From assembly GCA_963377175.1 (NCBI GenBank), contig CAUJNA010003290.1, forward strand, positions 427,480 to 491,479: a stretch of DNA of 64,000 nt, in the 5' to 3' direction. Of this stretch, positions 63,693 through 64,000 are shown in pieces. The notes under the pieces were generated by a model. It was given only the letters and a program-made list of their open reading frames with translations, had not been told where the DNA came from and made no database searches. The stretch's first letter is position 1. The number at the start of each line of letters is the position of its first letter. A program made the position numbers and the translations under genes. Source of the stretch: Effrenium voratum (Eukaryota > Sar > Dinophyceae > Suessiales > Symbiodiniaceae).

Positions 63693-64000
63693 ATGGCAGG
63701 GGAATACAGCACGGGTTCAGTAATTGAATATTTAATATCCAATAATGAAGGTCAAATAAAAACAGGGAAGAATAACAAACCATTGAAAAAACTAATCATC
63801 AACAACAAAGAATACTATTACAACAAAGACAAACCATTATCCTCATCACTTCAAAACAAACTCAATCAAGTCAGCAACACACAAGGTTTCAAACGATTTC
63901 ATCTTCTAAAAAAAGCATCAAACACAATGAGAGGCATTAAAACAATCCAGAAATACAGATTAAAAATAGGAGCAAAAACATCAGAGACATTTTCAGCATT
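63693..64000 (+). CDS. Unknown A+T-rich gene, cut by window end
   Basis: The frame is open from ATG at 63693 to the last base, 102 codons, with no stop. It begins MAGEYSTGSVIEYLISNNEG and continues with Lys/Asn-rich sequence including NNKEYYYNKDKPLSSSLQNK and RGIKTIQKYRLKIG. Codons end mostly in A or T, unlike anything else in the window. The composition is typical of A+T-rich DNA viruses or virus-like elements. It is positively charged and shows no membrane segment so far. No family is recognised. Confidence 0.6.
   Translation, partial: MAGEYSTGSVIEYLISNNEGQIKTGKNNKPLKKLIINNKEYYYNKDKPLSSSLQNKLNQVSNTQGFKRFHLLKKASNTMRGIKTIQKYRLKIGAKTSETFSA

Overview
The window looks like nuclear DNA of a dinoflagellate, probably of the Symbiodiniaceae or a related core group. 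The direct clue is a 16-base exact match to the 3' part of the dinoflagellate spliced leader (12019-12034, minus strand), placed just upstream of a retroelement reading frame. Other features fit this: a cytosine-methyltransferase-like domain fused to a reverse transcriptase, very long repeat-filled introns or intergenic DNA, and tiny GC-rich exon-like islands scattered through about 45 kb.

Layout. Positions 1-1880 are low-complexity and tandem-repeat DNA. Positions 1889-12034 hold a minus-strand retroelement. Read 5' to 3' on its own strand it has a Gag-like frame (11977-8567, several frameshifts), a tyrosine recombinase (8165-5909, two frameshifts) and an intact 1171-residue methyltransferase-like/RT/RNase H protein (5647-2132). 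The RT unit is bracketed by two nearly identical 163-bp direct repeats. An imperfectly palindromic 16-bp GC motif occurs eight times along the element, always in one orientation.

Positions 12035-60900 are a mosaic of short terminal-inverted-repeat (TIR) elements, tRNA-derived SINEs, microsatellites and a 2.6-kb satellite array of 32-bp units (28034-30640). Small GC-rich islands between them read as exons, almost all on the minus strand; many encode coiled-coil-like segments and one resembles the start of an RRM. I infer one or more minus-strand genes with very short exons. Two TIR families, here called A (TAGGTCCTCCAG ends) and C (CTTCCATTTG ends), occur 10/10 and 7/7 in the same orientation. 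On the minus strand both carry something that looks like a 3' splice site, and several copies abut exon islands. They are candidates for introner-like elements, that is mobile elements that create or furnish introns. No splicing has been shown.

Positions about 61200-64000 differ: no TIR elements, richer in A+T, and three head-to-tail intronless plus-strand reading frames (61472-62143, 62448-63029, 63693 to the window end) separated by hairpin arrays and a 48-bp tandem repeat. The last frame is strongly A+T-rich and has a TATA-like sequence upstream. This may be the edge of an integrated DNA virus or virus-like element; none of the three proteins could be identified from sequence alone.

All identifications are by eye. 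Coordinates of repeats and exon-like islands are approximate to a few bases; exon edges are inferred from AG/GT-like signals only.
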